From positions 60,388-124,387 of the forward strand of contig OENT01000386.1 of NCBI GenBank assembly GCA_900239685.1: 64,000 nt of DNA. The letters are read 5' to 3'. The translations under genes and the position numbers were made by a program. Source of the stretch: Rotaria macrura (Eukaryota; Rotifera; Eurotatoria; Philodinida; Philodinidae). A model generated the notes under the pieces. It was given only the letters and a program-made list of their open reading frames with translations, was not told the DNA's origin and did no database searches. This document shows, in pieces, positions 12,721 through 25,358 of this stretch (position 1 is its first letter; each line of letters starts with the position of its first letter).

Positions 12721-14984
12721 TTAGTTGTTTTCATTCGCTGCTTGAGATTGATTGTTATATGTTATAAATTGTTGACGAATACGTTGTGCATCTAATGAAT
12801 GCGCGTCCATGATACAAACAAGATCTTGCCAACGTTCATTATCACGTGCTTGCCGATAATAATTATATGATTGTAAATGTTTCTTTTTATGATATTCACT
12901 TTCTTTTTTTTCGAATTTCATTGTTACTAAACTTCCGATAGGTTCTGGTTTATTTTCTTCAGTTTCACTGCCTGATTGATCGCCATCACTGGCGTTCATC
13001 GGATCATCATCGATTAAATTTGCGTCTTTCGTTTGCGTTGACGATGGTGTCGTATCGAGATAGTTGAATTGCGGTCGAAACTGCAGAAACGATTTTAATG
13101 GACAAAGAACTAAATGACGAGTTATACTATCAAATAAACCAACGAAATAACGATCACCTAGAAAAGAAAAATCAAATCGATATGTACATATTATTGAAAA
13201 TTATCGCCGTTCGACTTGAGAATTACAACAAACTACTTTGTCTTTGTAAACAAAAGTTCTTCTACTGACTTTCTATAGTTCATAGTTTGATTCAAAAAAC
13301 CAAACTATGAATTTCTTTGATAATTTTCAATACTTTATGTTTTACGTTCGAATTACTAAAAAATCATCGCATCCAAATTGTAGTTTAATAGTAGCTAAAA
13401 GAATTTCAGTTGACTTGAACGTAGCAACTCAATCGAATAATAAACTTTCTTTTATCTGTTACAGAAGAATATTATCAGCTTTTGCTCATATCTCATTCTG
13501 TGGAAAGTCACAATTAGAAGTTAGCAATGCAGGTGTATTTAAAATAAGAATCTATGGAAAGATTTCATCAAAAATACAAGATTTCTCTAATTCTGCTTTG
13601 TAGTGACGAGGACAATTCTTCCTCTAATACATCGATTTTCAATTAAAATTATGAATAATCGTTGAAATCTAATCGATTTACGAGTATCATGATAACATAT
13701 TTGTAATCTTGGCTTACTGATACAGAGAACAGTTAGAACAATTTCCGTATCATTTAACTTTAAGTTATGGGAAAATAGAAAATGCTAGTTTTCGACATAG
13801 CAACGTCTATCTGTCGAGAATCGATTTTCTTTGGAATGTTTCAGATGTTGTCACTGTTTCTAATCTATGATAAGACTAAAATAGTGGTAGGATTGATATT
13901 TTGTTCTTCTAAATGAATCAATAGATTTATACCGAAAAATATTTGTTTTTTTTTGTTAAGTTTTATAACTAGGATTATCTCAACGAAAACGATACTAACT
14001 AATTTACACAATTAGTTATACAACTTACATTCGTTGAGCTTTTCCTTTTGTTTTATTGATATATTGATGATTGATGTTCACAAATTCTTTGAATTTATAA
14101 CAAGACTAATACGAAAAAGCAAACATTGTATGTTTGTTTTATGAAAACAACGAAATTTCATCGAATAGTTAGTGTACTAGAATCCTAATTAATGGTCAAT
14201 GTACTACGTATGTGAAAATTGTTGCAAGAAATGTTCAAGCGTTAAATTTCAGCTTGCGGTGAATAACCCATTAGACTTGTGTAAGAGTAATAGCTATTTC
14301 AATCTGCATCATTTTTATCCTATTAAATGATGTTTACTCAAAGAAAACATCATGATAAAAAATAACTTTAAGAGGTTTGTAAAATATTTCGTCCAAGAAT
14401 AATGAACGTACTCGGCAATGAATTGTAACTGTGCTCATATTAGCTGACAGAATATAGCCATAAGTGGTGTATATGATGAACTACGATAAAAATTGATCCC
14501 AAAAACCACAAAATTATGCCCACAAGATACATCAATTTTTTTCCGAATTTCAATATTTCTATTGACTAGGTTGTGTTAATTTTAGAAGTGGAGGCTTTTC
14601 TTTTTCTTTTTTTTTTGAAAGAAAACTGAAAATTTTCCCATTACCATCCGATGAATTCGATGATGCAATCGCTTGTTTATCCATATGATCACTATTGAAA
14701 AATTTATTGCTACTTTCTTGATTTGTACTATCAGCAAATTGTTTTCCTCTTGGTCCATAATAATTTCGTGATTTTGTATCAATAAGTAAATCCATTTCTA
14801 CGAGTGAATTTTTTTCTTTAATCCTTGCACTTAAAAATGATGCTTCATCATATTTTCGATAATATGATCGAATAGGATATTGAAATAAATATATGGATGG
14901 TTTGGTTCGGTGAAGTTCAACATCGATTTCATACAAAATCTCATCTGATTCATCGACATCCATGGATGATGGACCGTTTGCCAT
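12721..14984 (-). CDS. POLR3E: RNA polymerase III subunit RPC5 (Rpc37-like), short form
   Basis: Two exons, 14984-14645 and 13157-12721, separated by a 1,487-bp intron with no other recognisable gene; 258 aa in all. The N-terminus EIDVELHRTKPSIYLFQYPI and the stretch up to LIDTKSRNYYGPRGKQ match the start of animal RPC5. The exon join lies in the conserved MDKQ-to-RYFVGLF stretch, where the family is collinear, and FLQFRPQFNYLD follows. RPC5/Rpc37 pairs with RPC4/Rpc53 in the TFIIF-like subcomplex of Pol III, which helps promoter opening, termination and reinitiation in the nucleus. Human RPC5 is about 708 aa. This model stops soon after the dimerisation part, as in yeast Rpc37 (about 282 aa), and lacks the C-terminal winged-helix extension. 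The start is the first ATG, with an acceptor-like AG 9 nt upstream. Confidence 0.85.
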
Positions 14985-14993
14985 GATGTTTGA

Positions 14994-14995
14994 CT
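14994..14995 (-). promoter_or_regulatory. Splice acceptor just 5' of the RPC5 start codon
   Basis: The minus-strand tract ataattttcaatag lies 9 nt before the ATG at 14984. It is a candidate trans-splice site or 5'UTR intron end. Confidence 0.45.
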
Positions 14996-15221
14996 ATTGA
15001 AAATTATAGAAATAATATCAATTTGAAGAAAAAAAAACAGAACAATAATATCTATCGGATGAAATCGGACGAGAATACGATATGAGTCATTCATAAAGTG
15101 AACAATGTGGCGACACGTAGCCAAAATTTTTATTTGCAAAACAAATTTAACCATTAAGGAAATTTCTTATTAGGAATATATGATGTTGGCTGTTGAAACA
15201 ACGGTCATAGTAGTTTATTTT
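14996..15221. promoter_or_regulatory. Shared divergent upstream region of RPC5 and Rab escort genes
   Basis: RPC5 (minus) and the Rab escort gene (plus) start 247 bp apart on opposite strands, so this AT-rich gap must hold the 5' control elements of both. No TATA-like or other defined motif can be assigned with confidence. Confidence 0.35.
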
Positions 15222-15223
15222 AG
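15222..15223 (+). promoter_or_regulatory. Splice acceptor just 5' of the Rab escort start codon
   Basis: The sequence gtttattttag ends 8 nt upstream of the ATG at 15232. It is a candidate trans-splice site or 5'UTR intron end. Confidence 0.5.
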
Positions 15224-15231
15224 ACGAAAAA

Positions 15232-18200
15232 ATGTTCCAAGGGTTATCAAATGATTATGATATTATCGTTGTTGGCACTGGTATATAAATTAAATAGTAG
15301 TTCTGTTGAATAATTTTTAAGAAACACTTTTTTTTCTTCTAAATAGGTGTAGTTGAGAGCATCGTGGCTGCAGCTTGTGCTCGCATTGGAAAGAGTGTTC
15401 TTCACATTGACACGTATAGACTATTTTGACATGAAAAGTAACCTATTTTAATTTTGTATTTTATCTAGAAACGAGTATTATGGTTCCGAATGGGCATCAT
15501 TTCCATTGAAAGGATTAATGGAATGGAGTGAAGTACAAGAAAATCCAGTGGTATATAAATGCATAACTCTACATCAAATTCATTTAGGTAATATGTTGTT
15601 TTTTTCTGTCTTTTATAGGTAAACATTAGTTCACAAGATGATAATGAAACAATTCTGCCCATCGGCAATCCATTCAATGTTTTTCGTAATATACAATTTC
15701 AGTGGAACATTGAGTAAGAACGAACATATTCATAGAAAAGAAAAGTCATATTTCAAATTGCTATGATCTACATAGAAAAACTCATGCAGAACCACTGACA
15801 ACTGAAAACGAAACACCAACGTTGACATTGAACGTACTGGAAAAACAATCAAGAAGATTCAATATTGACTTAGCACCGAAAGTTAGTATGAATGATAGTT
15901 TTTTTTTACTATGGTGCAAGATTGTCTGTTGAAAAAAAAACTACCATTTCATGAGTCTCAAATTTCTAACAACATAACAGAAATGTTGAATTCGAATGGT
16001 ATCATAACCTAAACTTTAAAATATTAAATTTACAATTGATCAGAGAGAAAAAAGAACATTCAGATGGCAACGATTCTAGTACTACAAGTCAACTTTATAT
16101 TTCTTGAGTTCAATGATTGAGTTTGCTTGTCATCAGATATCAATGATAACTTCTTTAATGTCTAGTTCATACAAAAAACAAAATAAAAACAATATCAAGA
16201 TATTCATTCATTACTCTGTGTTTTTGTTTTTGGTTTTATATAATATTTACTAATGTCAATTTCAACCAAGAATCCTTTAGTAATAAATACAGTCAAGTTT
16301 CAGATAATGAGTTCTATATCAGAAATATGTGATGATTTCATTGAATAAGTGAAGTATACTAAAATAAATGCGGTTTTTTATTTAGCTCTACTATTCATCT
16401 GGTGGTCTGATTGACCTTCTCGTTCAATCTAATGTGGCCAAATATTGTGAATTTAAACTTGTTTCTCGTCTTCTACTTGAACATAATGGACAACTTGAGA
16501 ATGTAATTTGAAAAATAATATTTAGAGTATTGTGATAGCTCACGTTTTATTTTCTAGGTACCAAGTTCAAGAGCGGATATATTTAATTCAAATGATCTTA
16601 GTCTTATTGATAAGCGTTTATTGATGAAAGTTATTAGTAATTGTTCATCGATGGCAATCGAAGATTTAAGTGAAGGTAAGCTCAATTATTTTTTCTTATC
16701 ATGGTTGAAAAATTCAATTATTTGATTCTAGAAGAAAACATTCCATTTATTGATTATTTAAAAAAGCAAAAATTAAATGATACACTTTGTCATTTAATTA
16801 TTAATTCCATATCTATGGTTGATTACGATGCAACAACCAAAGAAGTATAGTTGTTCGTATGTTTCATTCATCATTATAATAAATTTAATTTAGGGTGTCA
16901 TAAAAGCAAAACGATATTTAGATTCCATAGGACGTTATGGTAATTCACCATTTCTTTATCAAGTATATGGTACTGGTGAAATGAGTCAATGTTTTTCCCG
17001 TTTATGTGCTGTTTTTGGTGGAACCTACTTTTTACGTTTTCCATTAGCTGGTCTCACCATTGATTCATCAACAAATCAATGCTCTGGCATCGTAGCAACT
17101 ACAGGAGAAAGATTTCGTGCTAAAGATGCTGTCATTTGTAACAATGCATTTATGGAGGCTGTGTCGTCAAATACATATGTTATACGTCGTTTGGTTTTAT
17201 TTACAAATCAATCCATTAAACCAAGTGAAAAAGATGAAGTAGAATAATATATTCAAACATTTCAAATAATAATCCTATTTTGTACTATAGATAACATATC
17301 TTCGTCTCAGTGGTCCAAACCAGCCTGGAATTCATATTATTGAAGTTGGTCAAGCATCAGGATGTACACCAGATGGATTTTGTACGTAGAAACCACCCTT
17401 CAGCCATGAAGAACATAGTAGTAGATTTATTTCAATTTTCTCGAAGAGCCTACTGCTTAGTTTTTATTTTACTCAAATTCAACAGCGATGATCTACATTT
17501 TATTTGATATTACCCTATCGTCTAGCATGAGTCACATTATATTTATCGTTTCACTTCCTCATATGTCCAACAGTTGAAACTCGTACCTAAGTACCGATGA
17601 CTAGTGTTTGTAAAGAATTACGTAAAATAGTTTAACATACGTCTTGTCTTATGACAATCAAACTAGAATGAAACCATCGTGATAATTATTTGCTTGTTTT
17701 TAGTTCTGTTGTATATTTTTCAAGAAAAACATCATGAAAATATAAATCAAATCATTGAACGATTGTTGCAATTAACAGGAGGTCTACAGAATAGATTTCT
17801 ATCTTAGAATTTTATCGACATTCTTCTTCTGTTTAGATCACTTTACACAAGCTAATATTTTAGGACATTTGTCATTTGATCAAGTAGAGACAAAAGCGAC
17901 ATCATCAACAATTTCGAAACTTTTACTTACTCATGGACCTGACGGTACTCTTGATCATGATAGTGCTGTGAATACGGTTTGTTTTCAGTTTATTTTAATT
18001 TGATAAATTCTTACATGAAATTATAGGCTAAGAAACTTTTTCATCAGATATACACGAATGATGAAGAATTTTTGGCACGTGCACCTGATCCAGAGGATAT
18101 TATAATCGAAAATGATAGCAATACAAACGATACTTCTACCCTCAATACATATACTGAAGGCGAAAATTCTACTTTGAATGCAAATGTAGAAAATGAAAAT

Positions 18201-18272
18201 TCTACCATCAATACAAATACTGAAGACGAAAATTCTACTTTGAATGCAAATGTCGAAAGTGAAACATCATAA
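15232..18272 (+). CDS. CHM: Rab escort protein (REP / Rab geranylgeranyltransferase component A)
   Basis: Thirteen exons: 15232-15280, 15347-15413, 15469-15550, 15619-15713, 15776-15881, 16386-16502, 16558-16675, 16732-16844, 16894-17238, 17291-17381, 17704-17781, 17837-17976 and 18027-18272. They total 549 codons with every junction in frame. The N-terminus YDIIVVGTGVVES is the dinucleotide-binding-like start of the GDI/REP superfamily. NEYYG, RRFNIDLAPKLYYSSGG, SSRADIF and RLCAVFGGTYFL are conserved family motifs. The tail motif FLARAPDPEDIIIE is REP-like and absent from RabGDI, which separates the two. REP binds newly made Rab GTPases in the cytosol, presents them to geranylgeranyltransferase II and delivers them to membranes. 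Length (548 aa) is between fly and human REP. The extreme C-terminus carries four 11-residue repeats rich in Asn, Ser, Thr and Glu. Confidence 0.92.
18129..18260 (+). repeat. Four tandem 33-bp coding repeats in the REP tail
   Basis: Four consecutive 11-residue units of the form E-N-S-T-(L/I)-N-x-N-x-E-x; the first is more divergent (DTSTLNTYTEG). They form an acidic, probably disordered tail after the conserved REP body. Confidence 0.8.
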
Positions 18273-18311
18273 ATATTTTTGATTCTGTTCTTATTTTACT
18301 TTTTCATAATA

Positions 18312-18317
18312 ATAAAT
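18312..18317 (+). terminator. Candidate poly(A) signal of the REP gene
   Basis: AATAAA about 40 nt after the stop codon. Confidence 0.5.
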
Positions 18318-20375
18318 TATTTCTTTACTAGTCATGAAAATACTAGATCATTTCGTATTTTAATATAAGACGGTGTATGGTTGTATCAGACATCTATACG
18401 AGTAGATCTATAGATAATCATATCGGTATCGACACTCGTCGTGCACGAGAAGTAATTCGAATATTTTCATGTTGCAGATAGTTGTTAGTAAAAAATTTGA
18501 TCAAAATCTTTTCGAATCGTTCTAAATTTTAAAATATTTTCCAGTATAGCCAAAGAAAACGGCAGGATCATCATTCTTGATAGAATACTAATGATGCAAT
18601 TTGTTTATTCATTCAAGCGTTTTGTACCATTAAAAACATTGAATAGCATAGGAAAACTGTCATTATCATTCTTGCTGTCATTTAATATGCATTTTCGTAA
18701 GCCAAAGTAAATCTAAGCTGCTGAATTTTGGCTTGTACTCGTTAATTTTTTCTAATAACTACTAGATCAGAACGTTGAGGATTGGCACCCTCTTTTTGTT
18801 TATTTTCACTGATTCATCATCTGTATGAAGATGAACCATGACTTTATCTTGACTATATTACTGTCGACAGTGATCAGATTTCAGCAGCTCAAAGTCAAAC
18901 AATGTGACAATACTAACATCGAACGTGGAAATCTATGGGACGCTTAATGAGCTTATCAGTATATGGTATGAATATTCGATGAGAAGTAAATAATTGATTA
19001 GAAAACTTGAAAAGAAATCAAAGTTAAAGCTGCTCTAATCCTTGTAGAAACTTTCCGGATTTCACTTTCGTCATCTGATACTTAGAGAATAGGTAAATGA
19101 CAAAAAATGAATAGTTATGAGCATGTATTTGAGTGCAATACTATCAAGCGGGTTCACACAGATGACAGTTCATCGAGTTGCTTATGTGTGTTAATTTTAA
19201 TTAGCACACCAATTAATATTGTTGTTATAGTTGGACCAAGGATTCAAATTTATCTAGTACAAAAACAGTACAACAAATAAAGAAGACACTACTAGTTTCA
19301 CATTAGAGGTTGTGAATGTATTTATTCGCTTAATTTACTCCAGGGACATGGATAACACAGAGGTGAAGCTTCCTGCACACCCCGATCGGCCAAAAACATC
19401 TGGAGGAGCTACAAAGAGAAAAGCTTTTCGAATAGAAAAACCTGATATCGTCGCTGTTGTGCATCCACTTTAAAAGATCTAGTACTTCCCTTGGAAAATT
19501 CATGGCTATAATTCACACTAATCGTATCTATCTGATGATACTATTGGATCAATCAGAGAGTATAGCATTATTGGAAAGTTAACTTCACTAGAGAAAATCA
19601 TGGAAGAAACAAGAGTTCGACTTCATTTAGTTATTTTCTTATTAGCTGACAAGATGATCGTGTTTTATCTCTAACCAAATACTTCTTGCTTCTTTGTGAA
19701 ACGTTGATTAGACTACTTTGCGATTAGTTTTATCAGTAAGTGAAAAGGTACGCATGAAACAATTCAAGTAAAACATTTTTTCGTTCGTCAACAATTCATT
19801 AGAACATTAATACTTTTCGTACTTCTACTTTTTCGCTCTGCTATCTTCATTCATTACTCTCCAATGCTCCATTTTTTCGTCAATAAATATATTAAGATTT
19901 CCTAGTAACATTTAACAATATGCAGAACATCGAGGGAAGTTTCTCGAAAATTCACAATGAGACATTGATTTTATTTGAAAATACATCATCAGTGCGATAA
20001 TAATTGACTGAAGTAGCATAGCTACCACAGTTACGAACGAGAGCATGTCAGGACGGCTAGTTTTTCTTTCGCTCATTCAATCAATAATATGTACACTGAA
20101 ACTAGTAGTAATCGTACGAAAAGACGAGAAAAAGAAAAAAAAATCATGAGTCACCTTTATTCATTTACGAACTCGTGTCTCATTAGAATTCTATATGAAG
20201 TAAATAAGATTGGACATCTTTAGTAGACCTCGTTGTAAGAATAAAACGATGCAAAGTGTTCAACTATTATCAAATCATTATGCTTATAAATCGTATGCAA
20301 GTGCTCATACAAAGAGAACATTTAAACACATAACAAGTTATTCGAAGTTTTCTTTTCTAAGTATCTTGTTCGCGG
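18318..20375. other. Intergenic region, no supported gene
   Basis: Both neighbouring genes end here (convergent). One short ATG ORF of 41 codons (19348-19473, +; begins MDNTEVKLPAHPDRPK) has less AT-biased codons than its surroundings, but I recognise nothing in it. The rest is AT-rich with frequent stops in all frames. Confidence 0.4.
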
Positions 20376-22677
20376 TCACAAGAGACGAATATAGTCACCA
20401 GTGTAATACAAATTAAAGCATAATTGCCACGGAAAAGCACATTTATTTTTATCCACATCCAGTTCGAAGATCTTTTTCGTTCTCTCATTCGTATGTCGAA
20501 TCTTGGAGTCATCACAGTCGATGTCAAAGCTGATGACATCGCCCTTTTGACAATCACAACTGTAGGCAGCGAATTGGTCGTGGCATATGCCATCCAGTGT
20601 CACTCTACTTCTTCCATTCCATTCCCATCCATACACTGATTTCGAGTCAAAGTATTGTCCTTGAACCGGTGCTGTCGCCGAGATGACACCGAAAAAGTAC
20701 CATAGTGAAGCAGAGGAAGGTTCGAGTACGAATCGAATTGAATTTATACCAGATGAAAAGCTATTTAGCAAACGACATGTTGCATGCGCATTACCACGAG
20801 TTTTTGTAACGACACAGTAGTCTTCGTTGAGATGAAGAGAGCCATTGACTGAACCCAATGGACCTCTTATTAAGTTTGATGGGTTTATAACATAGCTAGA
20901 AGAATCTAAAAGATGGCCGGCACTGCCGATTATTATCGATTGTATTTTTTTTAGAATATGTTTGAAAGGTACCCAACGGCTGATCGTCAAAGTTGCCACT
21001 ATAGAATTACTGACACACACGAAGTCAATAAAATAGAAAAGCTATTATATCAGAACGATCAATTTTAGATTAGCACCTTGAATTTACTTCTGTCTATCTA
21101 TTCTTTGATAAGGCTGTTTCTAGCTTATTTCAAACTGTTTCCGAATGTAGAGATGGGTGTGTATGAGTCAGTTCGGCAATGAAGAACTATAGGGTATGAC
21201 ATAGTTAACAAAATCAAGGTGTCATAAACAATTCTGATGGCTATGTAATTAATATAAAATTTATATGTTTCATTATCTATATCTGCCGTCGAACCTCTTC
21301 ACTATGATATACTTTGTTTGATTTGAAAGTTATATTCTTGATGAATGAATTTTGAATATTTTCAGATTCTGGAAGAGGTTCTTATCGTACCTTACAGAAA
21401 TGCATAAAAACTTAAGTCTTCCATTTTGCAATAGTTTCGTTCCCTGAACAGTAACAGTAAGTGTTGAACTTCGAAGAGATGTGCGAAAATTTTCATTCTT
21501 CGCTACTCTTACACAACTCATTCATACTAAAGATGTCAATTCAATATACGTACATTGGTTTTTTAAAGCCATTCTTGATGAAATGAACGTATAGTCGAAG
21601 TATAAGAGTTTACATACAAAAGCTTGAAGATACTTCGTGATGTTTTCATGCTTGTTTCTCATTTCAATTTTAGAAAAATATTTCTACAGTTATTAACTAC
21701 AACTGATTAAGATTTCATGTTTTAGCAAGATTGAATGGGTGTGACTCATTCAGTTTTGCGTGCAATTGCTTGAAATGCTTAGTGGCAATGTAAAAATGTT
21801 CGTTGCATATTTTGTTTTACTATGTAACTCTATCGTTGAGATAATTTTATTTCACACGAGTCTATGCTGTACAAAAGAATTGATTCGAAAAAAAATCTCT
21901 TCTTTGCAAGTGTTATATCATTTTTACATGAATAAAAAATGTTATCAATAGTACACTGTTTATATACATAATGAAGAACTAGAGAAGACAAAACTGTCGT
22001 GATCCATTAATACTCAACATTTATTATCCACAGGTGCTGCCTAGGAAATTAAATTAACCAGTAAAGTAATATTATGTCAATGAATCTTCTTTCGACTTCA
22101 GCAAACGCAATGTAAGTTTTTTTTATTATAAAGAACACATGAACATCTACTGACCTTCCTTTCGAATACAGATCATAGAATTCCAATCTATTTTATCACT
22201 TCTAATTATGAGAAGTTTGGAATCATCCATTTGTGTAGATTGTTGAATTGCTATTTCGATTTCAGCTATTTGGTTTTGAAGTCGTTTTATGTCAGTTTCG
22301 ACAAAATCTTCTTCATCGCGTCGGCTACGAATTTCTCTAGTGAGTTGCTCAAGTTCTTTCGTCCATGTCACTTTCTTATGATTGAACAGTTCAGTAAGCT
22401 CGTGACGAACTCTTTCAGCTGTTTTGTGCACTTGCTCAATCGTAGTTTTTTCCCATGTATCAATTTTAGAGAAAAGTTTATAGGATGAGTTTTGAGACTC
22501 TGTCATTTTGTTAAGTCGATCAAGAAGCTCATCATGCGATCTCACAACATCATTGTCGAACTTTTCCGACAGCTGTTGTGCATGTTCTCTGAAATGTTTG
22601 GAGCAAAAATGCCCATTACAACCGACACAGATTCCTTTGGTTGATGCTTTCTCACAGACAGAACATCGATTTGACAT
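20376..22677 (-). CDS. TRIM-like protein: B-box zinc finger, coiled coil, SPRY-like domain
   Basis: Three exons, 22677-22155, 21502-21391 and 21009-20376, all junctions in frame; 422 aa. The protein opens with a B-box-like zinc finger (CSVCEKASTKGICVGCNGHF then CSKHFREH; Cys/His ligands at about residues 5-35). A long charged coiled coil follows to about residue 150. The C-terminal 210 residues contain a SPRY/B30.2-like beta-rich segment (SASLWYFFGVISATAP, SVYGWEWNGR, KGDVISFDIDCDDSKI). There is no RING, so this is a RING-less TRIM relative rather than an obvious ubiquitin ligase. Such proteins usually act as scaffolds that bind ligands through SPRY, and the ligand here is unknown. Exon 2 (21502-21391) is the least certain; its borders were chosen by phase. 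The ATG at 22677 is the first in frame before the zinc finger. Confidence 0.7.
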
Positions 22678-25358
22678 TGATTCCGTGGTTATCTCTATAA
22701 TCTACAATCATAAATTTCCTTGTATGATTTTGGTTTCAACGGTTGCTGAACTAAACAAGCGATAAATTCTATAAGATGATGTTGTTGTTTGTGGCTTCTT
22801 CTAACAACATGAGCGTATATGCTTCAACGAAAAACTGACAGCTCGTCAATTAGAATTCGATTGTATTGACATCTCCTTTTGTAATATAGTGAATCATGGA
22901 ATTCTCATCTATAATCACCGGCCTAAGATTTTGGAAGTTTCCTATTTTAATTTTCTTTACATATTTTTCTCAACTCATGTTGGAATATTACCAATCTAAC
23001 CTTGTATGTGCATATTAGGGAAAATCATTTATGTTATATCATTTACATTTGGTTGTGAATAAACTAGATTTCCTTACTCTCACTTTCCTCCTTATAATCG
23101 AACTTGGCACTAAGACGTGACACATTTTCTACAGACGGTCGACGAAACCCGATTCGTAGCTTTATAACTTTTTAATCTACGCACCCTTTCGAAATAGAGT
23201 AGACAAAATCGATTGTAGGATGACTGTTGGAAGTGTGTGCTGCGAACGATATTGGTCTCTATTTACACGTTCAGTATTTTTCTCATAAACTAAATATGAG
23301 TCTGTGGCTGAGTCTCTACGCTTATTATTATCCATCATAGTATACTAGTATTGTTTATCAATTGTCTTGTAAACAATAACAATAGTAGAATTGCAATTGA
23401 TTAGTCATCTCTAAAAATGACATTCATTCGACAGAAAACTAAATATGTGTCAACCAATGAAGTACATGAAAGAAAATTGCATCAATGTCGAATATTTAAG
23501 CGATTTCTTTTTCATTTAAATTCTGCTTAATTTTTCATCTTACTCAAAAAGGTGACTAGGCTTTACAATTTTCTTCTGAAGATGGTTCTAAAATTTCTGA
23601 GGGTGGATGCTTTGACCATAAGCTCAGCTTTATAAACAAGAACCATCAGCTTACTCTTCATCCGAACAGGGATACAAATTCCGAACTGTATGCATACGAA
23701 TTCAGTGAGTAAAAAGTAAATGAAGATACGCAACTTACTTCCGTTAAAAAGAATTCCCAACTGCACATACTCTGCTACTCTGAAAGAGATGGTAAATAAT
23801 ACTGCAAACCATTTGTAGAGGATTAAGAAAAGAACGAAAAATTCGATGGCAGCAGGATTTCGACGGCATCATGTACACATACACGAAAGAGTAAGTATAA
23901 AGAAAAATGATGACACTTACCGATCAGTAGATTCATTAATAGTTACAGTGGACACAACAAATATTTAGCGTCTGTTGACTACGTTCATGCGATATATAGG
24001 TATTTTCTAATGAAATTAGAACGACGATCGAAGATACGAGTTTTAAAAGATTGAAGTTTTTCTTTGTATACATATTACTCGGCGTCTTGTTTAGTATGCA
24101 ACATACAAAATAAGTATACTGTTCACGTATAATCTTAATTAGAAAAATAAAAAACTACTCTTAATTGATGATCATCGGGAAAAGTTGCTGCTCTCCAATA
24201 TTCCTATGGAGAACGAGTCACTATGATAAAACTTAGCAATATCTTAAACCTCATACGAAAAAACAGTGTAAGACCAAACGGAAACAATCAGAGACTATAC
24301 TAAAGTTAATAGCGTAAATAAAATGTAAAATAATGTTTGAACTATGAAGTAAAAATCGATCGACAAAGTCAGATTTTCCTATCGACTTCACCTGAAGAAA
24401 TCTCATTTCACGTACTTTTTTAATATCATGTTTGTCGTTGAAGATATTTGTTAAGTTTCATTTCAATCGCTAGATAACATCTGAGATATGAAGCAAGGAT
24501 CCTTTAAAGGAGAAGTACCTCTAACAGAATTTATCTACGTATTTGAAGATATGCCAATAGAAATTTTATGATTTTTCAAATAGGTAAACTTGATTGCATA
24601 ATAACTCTCTTAAATAATGCAAACAGTACTAAATTTATTGTCGCTCTTATTCTGATAGCTCGGCTGTCTCAAACTAGAATTTAAGAATCAAATACTCTGA
24701 AGCAATATGAAGTATACTAACAGAGACGATGAAAGGATGAGTACAGGTGTGGATGAATCTGTGAGTATGGGTGACTCTCGATCTGTGCAAGAAGTGAGGA
24801 TCCATAATCGCAAAACGTTTATATTAATGGCTCGCATTCACACCATTTCGGTTGTCTATGAAATCAAACATGATGACGAATAAAACAAAAACGTCATTGA
24901 CGTCTCCATATTTAATCTGAATCATGAAAATAAAAGTTGTACAGTAAAACCACACATCGACATGCCAAAGTCAAGATTTTGGCGAGTTCTACGTTTCTCT
25001 TGTTCATATGTCTCACGACATAAATATATAACCTAAACTCAGGAAAATAATCATGTTTCTAACTCTATGACTAGCTGAACGGATGGTTGATATTTATATC
25101 GATCTGTTTACATCACAATGATTTGCAATCTTTCTACTAACTAGCTATTGATAATTGATAGCATGATTTGCATGTACGAAATTTACCAGAATTCGATAGG
25201 AATCTTTTAGTAATACATATATATATATATATATATATATACAGAAATAGATTTATTTGTTGACACATAACACAATATAGAATGTATGACGTTATGCAAG
25301 ACGAATATATATCATCTTCATCTATATGTTTAAAGGACAAGAACTTCTGATTCAATGT
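22678..25358. other. Intergenic region with an (AT)n tract and one short ORF
   Basis: No recognised gene. A 58-codon ATG ORF at 24707-24883 (+; contains MSTGVDESVSMGDSRSVQ) is less AT-biased than its surroundings but unidentified. A minus-strand poly(A)-like signal for the glutamate receptor (tttatt on +) lies at 25252-25257. Confidence 0.4.
25217..25241. repeat. (AT)n microsatellite
   Basis: A 25-bp uninterrupted AT dinucleotide run in the 3' flank of the glutamate receptor gene. Confidence 0.9.

Noticed and set aside
13307-13603. 98-codon plus-strand ORF inside the RPC5 intron
   Set aside because: Lies antisense within an intron of a clear gene; no domain and random-looking composition.
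20424-20639. Plus-strand ORF over the SPRY-like exon
   Set aside because: Antisense shadow of the conserved minus-strand coding exon.
22231-22765. Two plus-strand ORFs across the B-box/coiled-coil exon
   Set aside because: Shadows of the minus-strand exon, which carries the zinc-finger pattern.
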